Shown here: piece after piece, positions 33,935 through 42,979 of the stretch
How the letters are laid out: each line of letters begins with the position of its first letter
Position numbering within the stretch: position 1 is the stretch's first letter
The notes under the pieces: generated by a model
What the model saw: only the letters and a program-made list of their open reading frames with translations
What the model was told of the DNA's origin: nothing
The model's database searches: none
Assembly (NCBI GenBank): GCA_900766495.1
Contig: CAAFVM010000004.1
Coordinates: 1 to 45,617 of the forward strand
From: Clostridia bacterium
Lineage (GTDB): Bacteria; Bacillota; Clostridia; Christensenellales; Borkfalkiaceae
Direction: 5' to 3'
Length of the DNA: 45,617 nt
Translations under genes and position numbers: made by a program

Positions 33935-36436
33935 ATGTTAAAAAATATGAGGAAACGACTTAACGCGGCGAAAAAAATCGTTGTAACCGCATCGGTTTGC
34001 GCGTTGCTCTTTACGGGCTCGGCATGCGGCGGAAACAACGGTAAAAACGCAAAAGCCGAAGCCTTGATATGGAGCTCGCCGTCTACGGTCAAATATATGC
34101 TCGACGACGCGCCTGTTACCGATTACGGCAAAGAAATGAACCTTTCGCTTGCGGCTAACGAAAAAGAAAGCGTTCAGCTTACGGTTACGCCCAAAGTAAA
34201 TATACGAAATTACGAAATATCGGTAGGCGATTTAACCGACGGAAACGGGCACGTTATAGCGAAAGAAAACGTTTCGGTATTCGTTGAAAAATATTTAAAC
34301 GTTTCAACGGTTACCACTACGTTCCGCGCGGGGTATTATCCCGACGCTCTCGTTCCTTACGAAAGCGTTAAACAGGCTAAAGAGGACAGAATTAAAGCCG
34401 GACAGAACCAAACGTTTTTGTTCACGGTAAGCGCGCCCGAAAACGCGGCTGCGGGCAACTATTCGGCAACCGTAACGTTAAAGCTTAACGGCGAAACAAA
34501 AACCACCAAGCTTAACGTAACCGTTTACGATTTTGCCATTCCCACCGAAAGCCATTCGCGCACTTCGTTCTTTTTGTGGTACGATCAGTTTATGTATCAG
34601 TGCGACAACGTAACCGACGAGCTTATCGATAATTACATCGATTTTATGCTCGATTACCGCGTTAACACCTCGATAGGCAGAATAGGGCAGTATACCAACA
34701 AAGAGCTTGTTAAAAAGCATATTGAATTTGCCAAAGACGAGCGGGTTAACACTATCGATTTGCCTTTCGTTTACGTAACCGATACGGTAGACGGCAAGAA
34801 TTTCACTTCTTTCGACTACGACGGGCTTAAATATTTTTTAACCGAAATAATAAGGGCAAGTTCAAACGAGAACAACTACGTTAAAAAATTCAAACTTTCT
34901 TTCAACGCGCTCGACGAACCCGGCACGGGCAAATACGAAAACGTGCGCTACGTTCACCAAAGATTTTTGCGCTTGAAAAAGGAACTCGCCGCCGACGAAA
35001 CGCTTTTCCCCGTAGGTGCGAAAGACGACGTAAAAGCCGCTCTTTTGCAAATTCCCAACGCCTGCACCACCAGTTATAAAGAGGTGCTCGACCGCCACAT
35101 AAGCGGCGACGATTACGGCGTTGATTCCTGGTGCGGAACCTACGACTGGTACGATACCGAATCTAACCGCTATCGCCTGGAACAGGCCACCGAGCAGGGC
35201 GACGGCTCGTGGTGGTACGGCTGCATACAGCCTACAAACCCCTATCCTACCTATCATATCGACGATAATCTGTTAAGCGCGCGTGCGCTGAACTGGATGA
35301 TGATGGACTACGGCATACAGGGCAATCACTACTGGGCGGTTAACATCTGGTCGGTTTACAGCGGCAAATATACCTACCGCGACGTGTGGAACGAAGCTCT
35401 CGCTTTCCCGGGAGCCGTGGGCGACGGATACCTTATTTACCCCGGTTCGCGCTACGGGCTTAATACGGCTATAGCTTCTATCCGCCTCGAAGCCATTCGC
35501 GACGGTCTTGAAGATTACGAATATTTATATAAACTTAAAACTTTAACCGAAGAACTTGCGGCAAAATACGACGCTTTCGATTACGATTTTAACGAAAGCA
35601 TGCAGGTTTTATACGACCTTATTTATCAGGGAACCATAATCCATAACGATATAGACGCGTTCGCCTCGGCTCGCGAAACTGTGGCAAAATTAATTTCGCT
35701 TGCGCAGAACGACGTTCTGGTCACTTTCGACCGCTCGGCTGTAAACGGCAAAGTTTCGGCGAAAATTTATGCAGGTAACGACGTAACCGAAGTTAAGGTA
35801 GGCGGCGCGGTCGCAACCAAAGCGAAAAGCGGCGAGGGCAACCTGTTCCAGTCTGCATTCTTCCCGAATAATTACGTGAACGTTTCGGTTAAAAAGGGCA
35901 ACAAAACTTTAGCCGAAGATATTTACGTGGGCGGATTGAGCGTGCTTATCAACTCGTTCGACAGCGAAACCCTTATAAACGGGCTGGTTTGCTCGGACGA
36001 AAGCGAGTTCGACGACGTAACCGATACCGCGGTTTCGCTTTCTAATCAATATGCGAAAAACAATTCTTCGCTAAAAATTTCGTGCGTTCAAGGCACGTCT
36101 AAATCGTATAGAAACTCGGTTACGCTTTCAGCGCAGAACGGAGTGTTAGCCGATTCTTCGAGGTTCGGGCATATTTCGTTCGACGTGTATAACCCGCAAA
36201 GTGCGGCTATAGAAGTTTTCGTAACGCTAAAATGCGCAAACGGGCAGGTAACGTTGGTTTCTTCGGTGGCTCGCCCCGAGCAGTGGACGAAAATTTCGTT
36301 GCAGCTTGCAAGCCTCGGCTCGTTCGATATGGATTCTTTGCAAAACGTAACAATCGCGTTTTCGCCTATGGAAGAACTTAACAATTTCGATTTGTTCATA
36401 GATAACTTAACCATGACGGTACGAGGTGAAGTATGA
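33935..36436 (+). CDS. DUF4091-family glycoside-hydrolase-like lipoprotein
   Basis: The 833-residue protein is lipid-anchored (T-G-S-A-C, Cys about 31). An Ig-like region (about 55-200) leads into a barrel-like central part that ends in the DUF4091 signature near residues 470-535: Y-W-A-V-N-I-W, G-D-G-Y-L-I-Y-P-G, S-I-R-L-E-A-I-R-D-G-L-E-D-Y-E-Y-L. A C-terminal jelly-roll (about 670-833) follows. DUF4091 proteins are related to retaining glycosidases; the activity here is not known, though R-D-G-x-E-D-Y is diagnostic. I chose the ATG at 33935 after GGAGAA and not the frame opening at 33884. It overlaps the next gene by four bases. Confidence 0.82.
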   Translation: MLKNMRKRLNAAKKIVVTASVCALLFTGSACGGNNGKNAKAEALIWSSPSTVKYMLDDAPVTDYGKEMNLSLAANEKESVQLTVTPKVNIRNYEISVGDLTDGNGHVIAKENVSVFVEKYLNVSTVTTTFRAGYYPDALVPYESVKQAKEDRIKAGQNQTFLFTVSAPENAAAGNYSATVTLKLNGETKTTKLNVTVYDFAIPTESHSRTSFFLWYDQFMYQCDNVTDELIDNYIDFMLDYRVNTSIGRIGQYTNKELVKKHIEFAKDERVNTIDLPFVYVTDTVDGKNFTSFDYDGLKYFLTEIIRASSNENNYVKKFKLSFNALDEPGTGKYENVRYVHQRFLRLKKELAADETLFPVGAKDDVKAALLQIPNACTTSYKEVLDRHISGDDYGVDSWCGTYDWYDTESNRYRLEQATEQGDGSWWYGCIQPTNPYPTYHIDDNLLSARALNWMMMDYGIQGNHYWAVNIWSVYSGKYTYRDVWNEALAFPGAVGDGYLIYPGSRYGLNTAIASIRLEAIRDGLEDYEYLYKLKTLTEELAAKYDAFDYDFNESMQVLYDLIYQGTIIHNDIDAFASARETVAKLISLAQNDVLVTFDRSAVNGKVSAKIYAGNDVTEVKVGGAVATKAKSGEGNLFQSAFFPNNYVNVSVKKGNKTLAEDIYVGGLSVLINSFDSETLINGLVCSDESEFDDVTDTAVSLSNQYAKNNSSLKISCVQGTSKSYRNSVTLSAQNGVLADSSRFGHISFDVYNPQSAAIEVFVTLKCANGQVTLVSSVARPEQWTKISLQLASLGSFDMDSLQNVTIAFSPMEELNNFDLFIDNLTMTVRGEV

Positions 36437-37116
36437 AAAAGTTTTTAGCTTTAATTACGGCTGTTATAAGCGTTTTCGGCGCCTGTTTGTTCGTAGGATG
36501 CGGCGGTAATAAAGAAGAGCCGTTCGTCGGATTATACGACGAAACCGAACCCGAAGAAATAACGTTTACCTACACGAACGACAATATGCTTTACGATTTC
36601 GAAGAAAAAGAAGCGTGCGTAAGGAATATGACGTTCGACAGCATTTTCGGCAACGCCTCGCTTAACACCGACAAAAAATACGTAACCTGCGGCAACGGCA
36701 GTTTGAAACTGGACGTTTACGGCAGAACCGACGGCAGCTGGTCGATTGCCTATTTCGATATAAACAGCAAATATTCCGACTTTACGAACGTAAAAAGCGT
36801 TAAGCTCGACGTTATGTATATAACCGACGACGCAAGCGACCGCACTGTTTCGTTCGGCGTATGGTCGAGTAACGGCAACCGTTGCGAAACCGCGAGCAAA
36901 GTCCGCGCAAAAAGCGGCGAGTGGTACACATACGATATGCGTATGCAAGAAACCATGGAAGCCTGTACCATAGGCGGCGTGTGGAATTTTAACGTAAAAT
37001 GGAAAAAAAGTTATATGAAAAATATGACGAGAATTTATATTTCTCTTCCCCCGTTTTCTATGGGACAAAAACCCGTAACGTTATACGTAGATAATATCCG
37101 CGTGGAATATCTGTAA
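36433..37116 (+). CDS. Small surface lipoprotein with a jelly-roll-like domain
   Basis: The 227-residue product has a signal peptide with lipobox L-F-V-G-C (Cys about 23) and a single beta-rich domain with the pattern K-Y-V-T-C-G-N-G-S-L-K-L, similar to the modules of the two preceding lipoproteins. The end, P-V-T-L-Y-V-D-N-I-R, is typical of carbohydrate-binding-like folds. It is translationally coupled to the DUF4091 gene (ATGA overlap). A role in holding glycan at the surface is inferred. Confidence 0.65.
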   Translation: MKKFLALITAVISVFGACLFVGCGGNKEEPFVGLYDETEPEEITFTYTNDNMLYDFEEKEACVRNMTFDSIFGNASLNTDKKYVTCGNGSLKLDVYGRTDGSWSIAYFDINSKYSDFTNVKSVKLDVMYITDDASDRTVSFGVWSSNGNRCETASKVRAKSGEWYTYDMRMQETMEACTIGGVWNFNVKWKKSYMKNMTRIYISLPPFSMGQKPVTLYVDNIRVEYL

Positions 37117-37138
37117 GCTTGACAAAGGAGAATATCAT

Positions 37139-38686
37139 ATGAAAATTAAAAGAATTTTAACGGGTGCGCTCGCGGCGGCGCTGTGCCTTTCGGCTGCGGC
37201 GTGCGGCGGAAACGGCGGCAACACCGTAACCGAAGACCGCAATCATATTGAAATGTACGTTATGGACGCGGGCTATCGTACCGAAGTGTTCGAACAACTT
37301 GCCGAAGCGTTTAAAGCGCATTACTCCGACGTAACTATTAAAATTACGCCGGCAAGCGATATAAATTCCAAGCTCACAAGCGAACTTTCGCGCAAGAACG
37401 GCGCGGGCGACATCTGGTTTGCGGGCGAACAAAATATTATTCGTCTGGTTGAAAAAACCAAAAGCTGCCCCTTGACCGATATGACCGACCTTATGAATAT
37501 GACGGCGCTCGGCGAAGACAAAACGCTTGAAGAAAAGATTAACCCGCGCTATAAATATTACGATACTTATAAAGATAAATATTATTCCATAAGCTGGGTT
37601 TACGGCGCGTGCGGCATTATGTATAACGCAAACTATCTTACCGAAGCGCAGGAACCAAAAACCACCAAACAGTTTATCGAGTTGGTTAAAAACATAGCGG
37701 GCGGTAAGGTAGAGGGCATTCCCAAAACGGTTAAACCATTAATTTGGTCGGGTGGCAACGCCGCGGGTTATATGTCGTATGCGGTGGAAACCTGGAAAGC
37801 GCAGTATATGGGCGTAGATAAATACGACGCCATGGTTAACTATTGCGACAACGGCAATTACACCTACGAACTGCTCAACGACGACGGCGTGTTATACGCT
37901 TACCAAACGGTTAAGCAAATAGCCGACCCCAGTTACAGCGTAGACGGTTCCAGCGGCTTCCAGCACACTCCCGCTCAACAAGACTTTTTGCGCGGCGCGG
38001 CTGTGTTTATGCCCAACGGCGACTGGATTGAAACCGAAATGCGCGCGTCCGCAGACGAATCGAGCATAACCCAGAACGTTAAATTTTTGCCCACTCCCAT
38101 AGTCAGCGAACTCGGCGTAAAACTCCGCCTCGGCGGCGCGAACGCGACCGAAGCCGAACACGAAACCATGCTTATAGCCGTGGTTACCGCTATCGACGAG
38201 GGTAAAACCGACGCCGAAATAAAAGAGGCTTATCCCACTCTTTCGGATAAGCAGATTGCTGCTGTTCGCGAAGCCCGCAGCGTGGTTTACACTCTCGGCG
38301 CGTCGCACAGAATTTACATTCCCACCTATTGCAAGGCTAAAACCGCCTGCTATAATTTCGTGCGCTTTATGGCAAGCGACGAGGGTATACAAATATTCCG
38401 CAAATACGCGGGTTCGCACTCGCCGTTCGAATATACCAACGTTCCCGAAGACGAAAAACTTACGGTTTTCCAGAAAAGTCAGGATAAAGTTCTGAAAAAT
38501 TGCAGCCTTATTTACGATACCATAACCAAATCGCCCATACGCGCGTTTAACACGGTTGCGCCCGACAGCGGCGCTTTCGCCGAATTTTTCGTTGATTCTT
38601 CGAAGACCGCGGAAGCTATGAGAAGCGATTATTACAACACGGTTTCGTCCAAATGGACGGCAATGCGCCGTATAGCCGGAGTATAA
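37139..38686 (+). CDS. Extracellular sugar-binding lipoprotein of an ABC importer
   Basis: The 515-residue protein has a lipobox (S-A-A-A-C, Cys about 22) and the layout of family 1 solute-binding proteins. A first lobe carries Y-R-T-E-V-F-E-Q-L-A-E-A-F; Trp/Tyr-rich segments follow (S-W-V-Y-G-A-C-G-I-M-Y-N, about 151-162), then F-M-P-N-G-D-W-I-E (about 292-300). It would pass oligosaccharides to the two permeases encoded next. AAAGGAG precedes the ATG. It is longer than typical members (about 420), suggesting an insertion for larger ligands. Confidence 0.9.
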   Translation: MKIKRILTGALAAALCLSAAACGGNGGNTVTEDRNHIEMYVMDAGYRTEVFEQLAEAFKAHYSDVTIKITPASDINSKLTSELSRKNGAGDIWFAGEQNIIRLVEKTKSCPLTDMTDLMNMTALGEDKTLEEKINPRYKYYDTYKDKYYSISWVYGACGIMYNANYLTEAQEPKTTKQFIELVKNIAGGKVEGIPKTVKPLIWSGGNAAGYMSYAVETWKAQYMGVDKYDAMVNYCDNGNYTYELLNDDGVLYAYQTVKQIADPSYSVDGSSGFQHTPAQQDFLRGAAVFMPNGDWIETEMRASADESSITQNVKFLPTPIVSELGVKLRLGGANATEAEHETMLIAVVTAIDEGKTDAEIKEAYPTLSDKQIAAVREARSVVYTLGASHRIYIPTYCKAKTACYNFVRFMASDEGIQIFRKYAGSHSPFEYTNVPEDEKLTVFQKSQDKVLKNCSLIYDTITKSPIRAFNTVAPDSGAFAEFFVDSSKTAEAMRSDYYNTVSSKWTAMRRIAGV

Positions 38687-38695
38687 TTTATAAAA

Positions 38696-39601
38696 ATGGC
38701 GGAGCAGGTTAAAAAAAGGTCGAAAACAAGCAGGGCGGGCGTTATTTTCGCCATAACCTTTCTTGCTTTTCCCGTTTTACAATTTTTGGTTTTCTATCTG
38801 GGCGTAAACGTCAAGTCGTGGATTTCGGCGTTTCAGCTTGAAACGGGCGGAACCGATTTCGAATGGTCGTTTATAAATTTCGAATTGTTCTTCCTCGATT
38901 TGAAGTCGCCCAGAAGCGAAATGCTTACAATAATTAAAAACACGTTTATCACGTTCGGCGTGTATGATTTTATATCGCTGCCGCTTTGCGTGTTCTTTTC
39001 CTACGTGCTTTTTAAAAAATTGCCGGGTTGCGCGTTTTTCAGGGTGGTGTTTTATCTGCCGTCGCTTATAAGCATAGTCGCGCTGACGTTGGTGTTCTAT
39101 TATTGCGTCGATATAAAAGGTCCGTTAAGCGCGCTTATTTCGGCTTTGGGCGGAAGCTATTCGTCGCCGTTCGAAAGCCCGAATACCGCGTTTTTCGGGG
39201 TAATGGCGTATTGCGTATGGTCGGGCTTCGGCTATTCAATAGTGCTTTTGTCCGGCTCGATTTCGCGGTTGCCGGCTGATATTTTCGAAAGCGCCAAAAT
39301 TGAGGGGTGCGGACTGGCGCGCGAATTTTTCTCGATTGTGGTGCCGTTGCTCGCGCCCACCGTTTCAACGCTGTTCATTCTTAATTTCGCCGCGGCGTTC
39401 ACTATGTGGACACCCGTTCAACTGCTTACCGGCGGCAATAAAGATACCGCGACCATAGGTTATTATATTTTCCGCCAAACGCAGAACGAAAACTATAACT
39501 ATCCCGCGGCTATCGGTTTGCTGGTTTCGGCTGTGGTGGTGCCTATAGTGCTTATACTGCGCTCGGTTTCCGCCAAACTGTTCGAGGAGGTGACCTTTTA
39601 A
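38696..39601 (+). CDS. Sugar ABC transporter permease, MalF/UgpA-like
   Basis: The 301-residue protein has six membrane spans and the EAA coupling loop (E-S-A-K-I-E-G-C-G-L-A-R-E-F-F, about 200-214) that contacts the ATPase. It lies ten bases after the binding-protein gene and overlaps the second permease by one base. Its ribosome site is weak, so it is probably translated by coupling. No ATPase gene is in the locus; a shared MsmX/UgpC-type ATPase elsewhere is expected. Confidence 0.92.
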   Translation: MAEQVKKRSKTSRAGVIFAITFLAFPVLQFLVFYLGVNVKSWISAFQLETGGTDFEWSFINFELFFLDLKSPRSEMLTIIKNTFITFGVYDFISLPLCVFFSYVLFKKLPGCAFFRVVFYLPSLISIVALTLVFYYCVDIKGPLSALISALGGSYSSPFESPNTAFFGVMAYCVWSGFGYSIVLLSGSISRLPADIFESAKIEGCGLAREFFSIVVPLLAPTVSTLFILNFAAAFTMWTPVQLLTGGNKDTATIGYYIFRQTQNENYNYPAAIGLLVSAVVVPIVLILRSVSAKLFEEVTF

Positions 39602-40485
39602 TGAAAAATTCAACCGCGGTTATGAAAGGAAAGCCCATAAAACGAGGCAAGGGCGAAAGAGTTTTTATGTGGATAATGTTCGTATTGTTCACTCTTTACG
39701 CTCTTTCGGTAATTTTGCCGTTTTTGTGGATTTTTATGAACTCGCTTAAAAGCAACGACGAATTTTTCGCTAACAGAAACGCGTTTCCCACGCAGTGGCG
39801 TTTTAAAAACTACGGCGAAGCGTTCACCGCCATTAACTATAACGAAACCAACCTTGCGGGAATGTTTTTGAACAGCATAATTTTAACCGTAGAAAACACT
39901 CTTGCTGCGGTAGTAGTTCCGCTTATGGCGGCTTACGTTGTGGCGAAATACCCTTATAAAATATGCAAATTCCTTTACGGACTTGCTCTCGTTGTGCAGG
40001 TGTTGCCCACGATAGGCGCGCTCCCCGTGGAATATCAGTTGGTATACAACCTCGGCATAAACGACAATTTGCTTTTTATCTGGCTGCTTGCGGCGGGCGC
40101 GTTCACCTTTAACTTTTTAATTTTGTATGCGGGCTTTCGCTCGATTAGCTGGACTTACGCCGAATCGGCTATGATTGACGGCGCCGGGCATTACACGGTG
40201 TTTTTCAAAATAATGTTGCCGCAGGCAAAGCCGTTTATAACCGCCGTGTTCATTACCACGTTTATTTCGCAGTGGAACAATTATACAACGCCGTTTCTCT
40301 ATCTCGATAAGCGCCCGACGCTCGCTCTCGGTCTTTACGAGTTTCAGCAAAAACAGCTTTACGCGACTAATATGCCTCCGCTGTTCGCGGGTATAATTCT
40401 TTCAATAATCCCCATAGGCGCGCTGTTTTGCGTAATGCAGAAAAGCATTATGGAAAATACGGTGGCGGGCGGTATAAAAGGCTGA
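39601..40485 (+). CDS. Sugar ABC transporter permease, MalG/UgpE-like
   Basis: This 294-residue partner permease has six spans and the EAA loop E-S-A-M-I-D-G-A-G-H-Y-T-V-F-F (about 187-201). An N-terminal stretch of about 20 basic residues precedes the first span. GGAGGTGA, a near-perfect ribosome site, lies inside the end of the previous gene. With the binding protein it forms a carbohydrate-uptake-1 importer. Confidence 0.93.
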   Translation: MKNSTAVMKGKPIKRGKGERVFMWIMFVLFTLYALSVILPFLWIFMNSLKSNDEFFANRNAFPTQWRFKNYGEAFTAINYNETNLAGMFLNSIILTVENTLAAVVVPLMAAYVVAKYPYKICKFLYGLALVVQVLPTIGALPVEYQLVYNLGINDNLLFIWLLAAGAFTFNFLILYAGFRSISWTYAESAMIDGAGHYTVFFKIMLPQAKPFITAVFITTFISQWNNYTTPFLYLDKRPTLALGLYEFQQKQLYATNMPPLFAGIILSIIPIGALFCVMQKSIMENTVAGGIKG

Positions 40486-40536
40486 AAAACGTTTGAGTTT
40501 TATTCGCGTCAACGTATAAGTCTTTTTGCGATTTAA

Positions 40537-40565
40537 TTGACAAAAATGAAACCGTAGTATAAAAT
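40537..40565 (+). promoter_or_regulatory. Promoter of the rhamnosidase gene
   Basis: A perfect TTGACA (40537-40542), a 17-base spacer and TAAAAT (40560-40565). The rhamnosidase can thus be made apart from the transport operon. Confidence 0.75.
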
Positions 40566-40580
40566 ATAAACATAAAAAAG

Positions 40581-40600
40581 TTCGCCCCGCTCGGGGCGAA
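40581..40600 (+). terminator. Hairpin at the start of the rhamnosidase leader
   Basis: TTCGCCCCG (40581-40589) pairs perfectly with CGGGGCGAA (40592-40600). It may end the upstream permease message or sit at the 5' end of the rhamnosidase message; the T-run after it is weak (TTTGTT). Confidence 0.5.
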
Positions 40601-40620
40601 TTTGTTAAACGGAAAAAATT

Positions 40621-42849
40621 ATGATTGAAAAATTAAAAACCGCCGTATGGGCGAAAGGGCAAAAACACGAAAAAAACCGCTCGTTTATATTCGTTCTCGA
40701 TTTGAGCAAAAAGCAGAAGGGCGAAATATGTATGTCGGCTTCGTCGTGTTACAAACTTATTGCCGACGGCGAGCTTATCGGGTTCGGTCCCTCGCGCGCG
40801 GCGCACGGCTTTTGCAGGGCGGATACCTATTCGTTTTCCGCACGCTATATCGCGGTAGAGGTTCACAGCCATTACGTGAAAAATTTTTGCTGGGTTAAGT
40901 GTGAGCCGTTTTTCGCCTGCGTTTTGAAGACCGAAGACGGGCGCGAATATTTTGCCGAAAATTTTAATTGTTGCGCTCTTACCGACCGCGTTCAGAAAGT
41001 TCAGCGTTATTCTTTTCAGCGCGGTTTTACCGAGGTTTACGTAAATTCTATCGACCGATCCGGGCTGTATTTAAACAACCCGCTTCCGCCGTATTTTGCG
41101 GTGGAAACCGAAGAAGCCGCTCTTCCGCATGTTTTGCCGTCGTTTACCGCAAATCCCACGTTGAAAGAGATTTTGCCGGCGGCTTGCATAGATAGCGGAA
41201 TTGCCGTAAAAAACGCGGATTTGCCCGTTTATATCGACCGTAGCGAAACACAGGTAGGCACGGTTTTAGAAGGCTTTTTGCGCGAAGAATGGCAGGCTTT
41301 TCCCACCGACGAGGTAAGTCGCCTGGATTTCGTTTCAGAAAAGGGCGGGGCGAATAAAAAGGCGCAGGGCAGAACGGGTTCGGGTGAAAAATTCGATTAT
41401 TTATATAATACTTACGATTTTTCGCATATAGTTGCGGGAATTATTGAACTTGAAGTAAACGCCGTAAACGCCGGCGAGATTTATGCGGCGTTCGACGAAA
41501 TTTTAGAAGACGACGAGTTGAAAACGCTTAATCCGTTCCGCGGGTTCACTGCAAACGCGTTCAAGTGGACGGCGGAAAAGGCGGGAGTTTACGCGTTTTC
41601 TGCGTTCGAACCTTACGCGTTCAGGTATTTGCGGGTTATTTCCGCGGCGGGCATAACCGTTAAAGTTAAAGTGCGCGCGTATGAAAACCCCGAAGCGGGT
41701 AAGTTTGTTTTTTCGTGCGAAGATAAGCGCGTTGAAAAAATTATGGAGGCGGCACGCAGAACTTTTGCGCATAACGCCGTCGATTTGCTTACCGACTGCC
41801 CCTCGCGCGAAAGAGGCGGCTGGCTTTCGGACAGTTATTTTTCTTCTGTTGCCGAACGGGTTTTTACCGGCGACAACAAGGCGGAACGGGCATTTTTGCA
41901 AAACTACGTTTATGCCGACAGAAGCGACCACCCGCAGGGCATGATTCCGCGTTGCTATCCCGCCGATTATTACGAAAAAGACGGCTACATTCCGAACTGG
42001 GCAATGTGGTATATTCTTGAAATTTATAAATATTACACGCAATACGGCGCCGACGAAACGGTTGAAAGCGCGCGCGCCAACGTGGAGGGAATACTCGGTT
42101 ATTTTTCCGGTTTTGAAAACGAATACGGCGTTCTTGAAAACCTGAAAGGCTGGGTTTTCGTGGAATGGAGCGCGGCTAACTATCCCGAACATATTGCCGG
42201 AATAAACGTTCCGTCCAACGCCTGCTATTATGCAACGCTGAAAGCGGCGGCTGAAATTTATAATATAGCGGGGCTTAAAGAAAAAGCGTTAAAAATAAAA
42301 GAATTTTTGCTTTCGCATGCGTTTGTCGGCGGATTTTTTGTAGATAATCTTATAAGAAATAAAAAAGGCGAGCCTGTTCCGACAGCATATTACACCGAAG
42401 CTTGCCAGTATTATATGTTCTTTTTCAAGTGCGCCGACAAAGAAAATCACGGAGCATTATTCGAAAAGATGATTGATTTTTACGGTAAAGGCAGAAACGC
42501 CGGAAGCAATCGCGAAAAAAAACAATTAACCCCGTCGAATATGATTTACGGCGTGTATATGAGGCTTGAGCTTTTAATGCGCGAGCGCAGAAGAAAAGAA
42601 TTGCTTGAAGAATGCCTGCGCTATTTTTACGGTATGGCAGAAAAAACTGGCACTCTTTGGGAAAACGTTTCGGCTTCGGCAAGTTGCGACCACGGCTTCG
42701 CTTCGTATGTTTCTCGGTTTATAATTTACGCGCTTTTCGGGTTCGACGTGTTGTCTCCCGATAACGAAGCGGAAAAGGGCGGCATAGGACTAAACGCGAA
42801 AGCCGTTTTGCCGTTTAAAGAGAAAGAAATAACTTTGACCACTTTATAA
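40621..42849 (+). CDS. Alpha-L-rhamnosidase-like enzyme, glycoside hydrolase family 78
   Basis: The 742-residue protein has beta-sandwich N-terminal domains and an (alpha/alpha)6 catalytic barrel. The barrel opens with D392-C-P-S-R-E397-R-G-G-W, the GH78 motif holding the general acid, and continues with W-A-M-W-Y-I (about 460-465) and S-A-S-C-D-H-G-F-A-S (about 683-692) near the end. These enzymes release terminal rhamnose, for example from rhamnogalacturonan or flavonoid glycosides. There is no signal peptide, so it acts in the cytoplasm on imported sugar. The ribosome site is weak (CGGAAAA). It has its own promoter and a strong terminator. Confidence 0.85.
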   Translation: MIEKLKTAVWAKGQKHEKNRSFIFVLDLSKKQKGEICMSASSCYKLIADGELIGFGPSRAAHGFCRADTYSFSARYIAVEVHSHYVKNFCWVKCEPFFACVLKTEDGREYFAENFNCCALTDRVQKVQRYSFQRGFTEVYVNSIDRSGLYLNNPLPPYFAVETEEAALPHVLPSFTANPTLKEILPAACIDSGIAVKNADLPVYIDRSETQVGTVLEGFLREEWQAFPTDEVSRLDFVSEKGGANKKAQGRTGSGEKFDYLYNTYDFSHIVAGIIELEVNAVNAGEIYAAFDEILEDDELKTLNPFRGFTANAFKWTAEKAGVYAFSAFEPYAFRYLRVISAAGITVKVKVRAYENPEAGKFVFSCEDKRVEKIMEAARRTFAHNAVDLLTDCPSRERGGWLSDSYFSSVAERVFTGDNKAERAFLQNYVYADRSDHPQGMIPRCYPADYYEKDGYIPNWAMWYILEIYKYYTQYGADETVESARANVEGILGYFSGFENEYGVLENLKGWVFVEWSAANYPEHIAGINVPSNACYYATLKAAAEIYNIAGLKEKALKIKEFLLSHAFVGGFFVDNLIRNKKGEPVPTAYYTEACQYYMFFFKCADKENHGALFEKMIDFYGKGRNAGSNREKKQLTPSNMIYGVYMRLELLMRERRRKELLEECLRYFYGMAEKTGTLWENVSASASCDHGFASYVSRFIIYALFGFDVLSPDNEAEKGGIGLNAKAVLPFKEKEITLTTL

Positions 42850-42867
42850 AAAAACTTATAAAAAATA

Positions 42868-42900
42868 AACTCGCCCCGAAATTTACGAGGCGAGTTTTTT
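42868..42900. terminator. Terminator after the rhamnosidase gene
   Basis: AAACTCGCC (42868-42876) pairs with GGCGAGTTT (42889-42897), followed by more T. Confidence 0.9.
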
Positions 42901-42914
42901 AGTGTGTTTTTTAT

Positions 42915-42949
42915 AAAAGTGCGGCTATAAGCCCGTTAACGGCACTTTA
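42915..42949 (+). repeat. Dispersed hairpin repeat, copy 7 (best-preserved)
   Basis: AAAAGTGCGGCTATAAGCCC is followed by GTTAACGGCACTTTA. The outer AAAGTGC/GCACTTT pairs, and GGC-tataa-GCC and CGTTAACG are inner palindromes. It lies between converging genes. Confidence 0.8.
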
Positions 42950-42979
42950 AGCGCGCCGTTAAACGTTAAATGCCTTATT

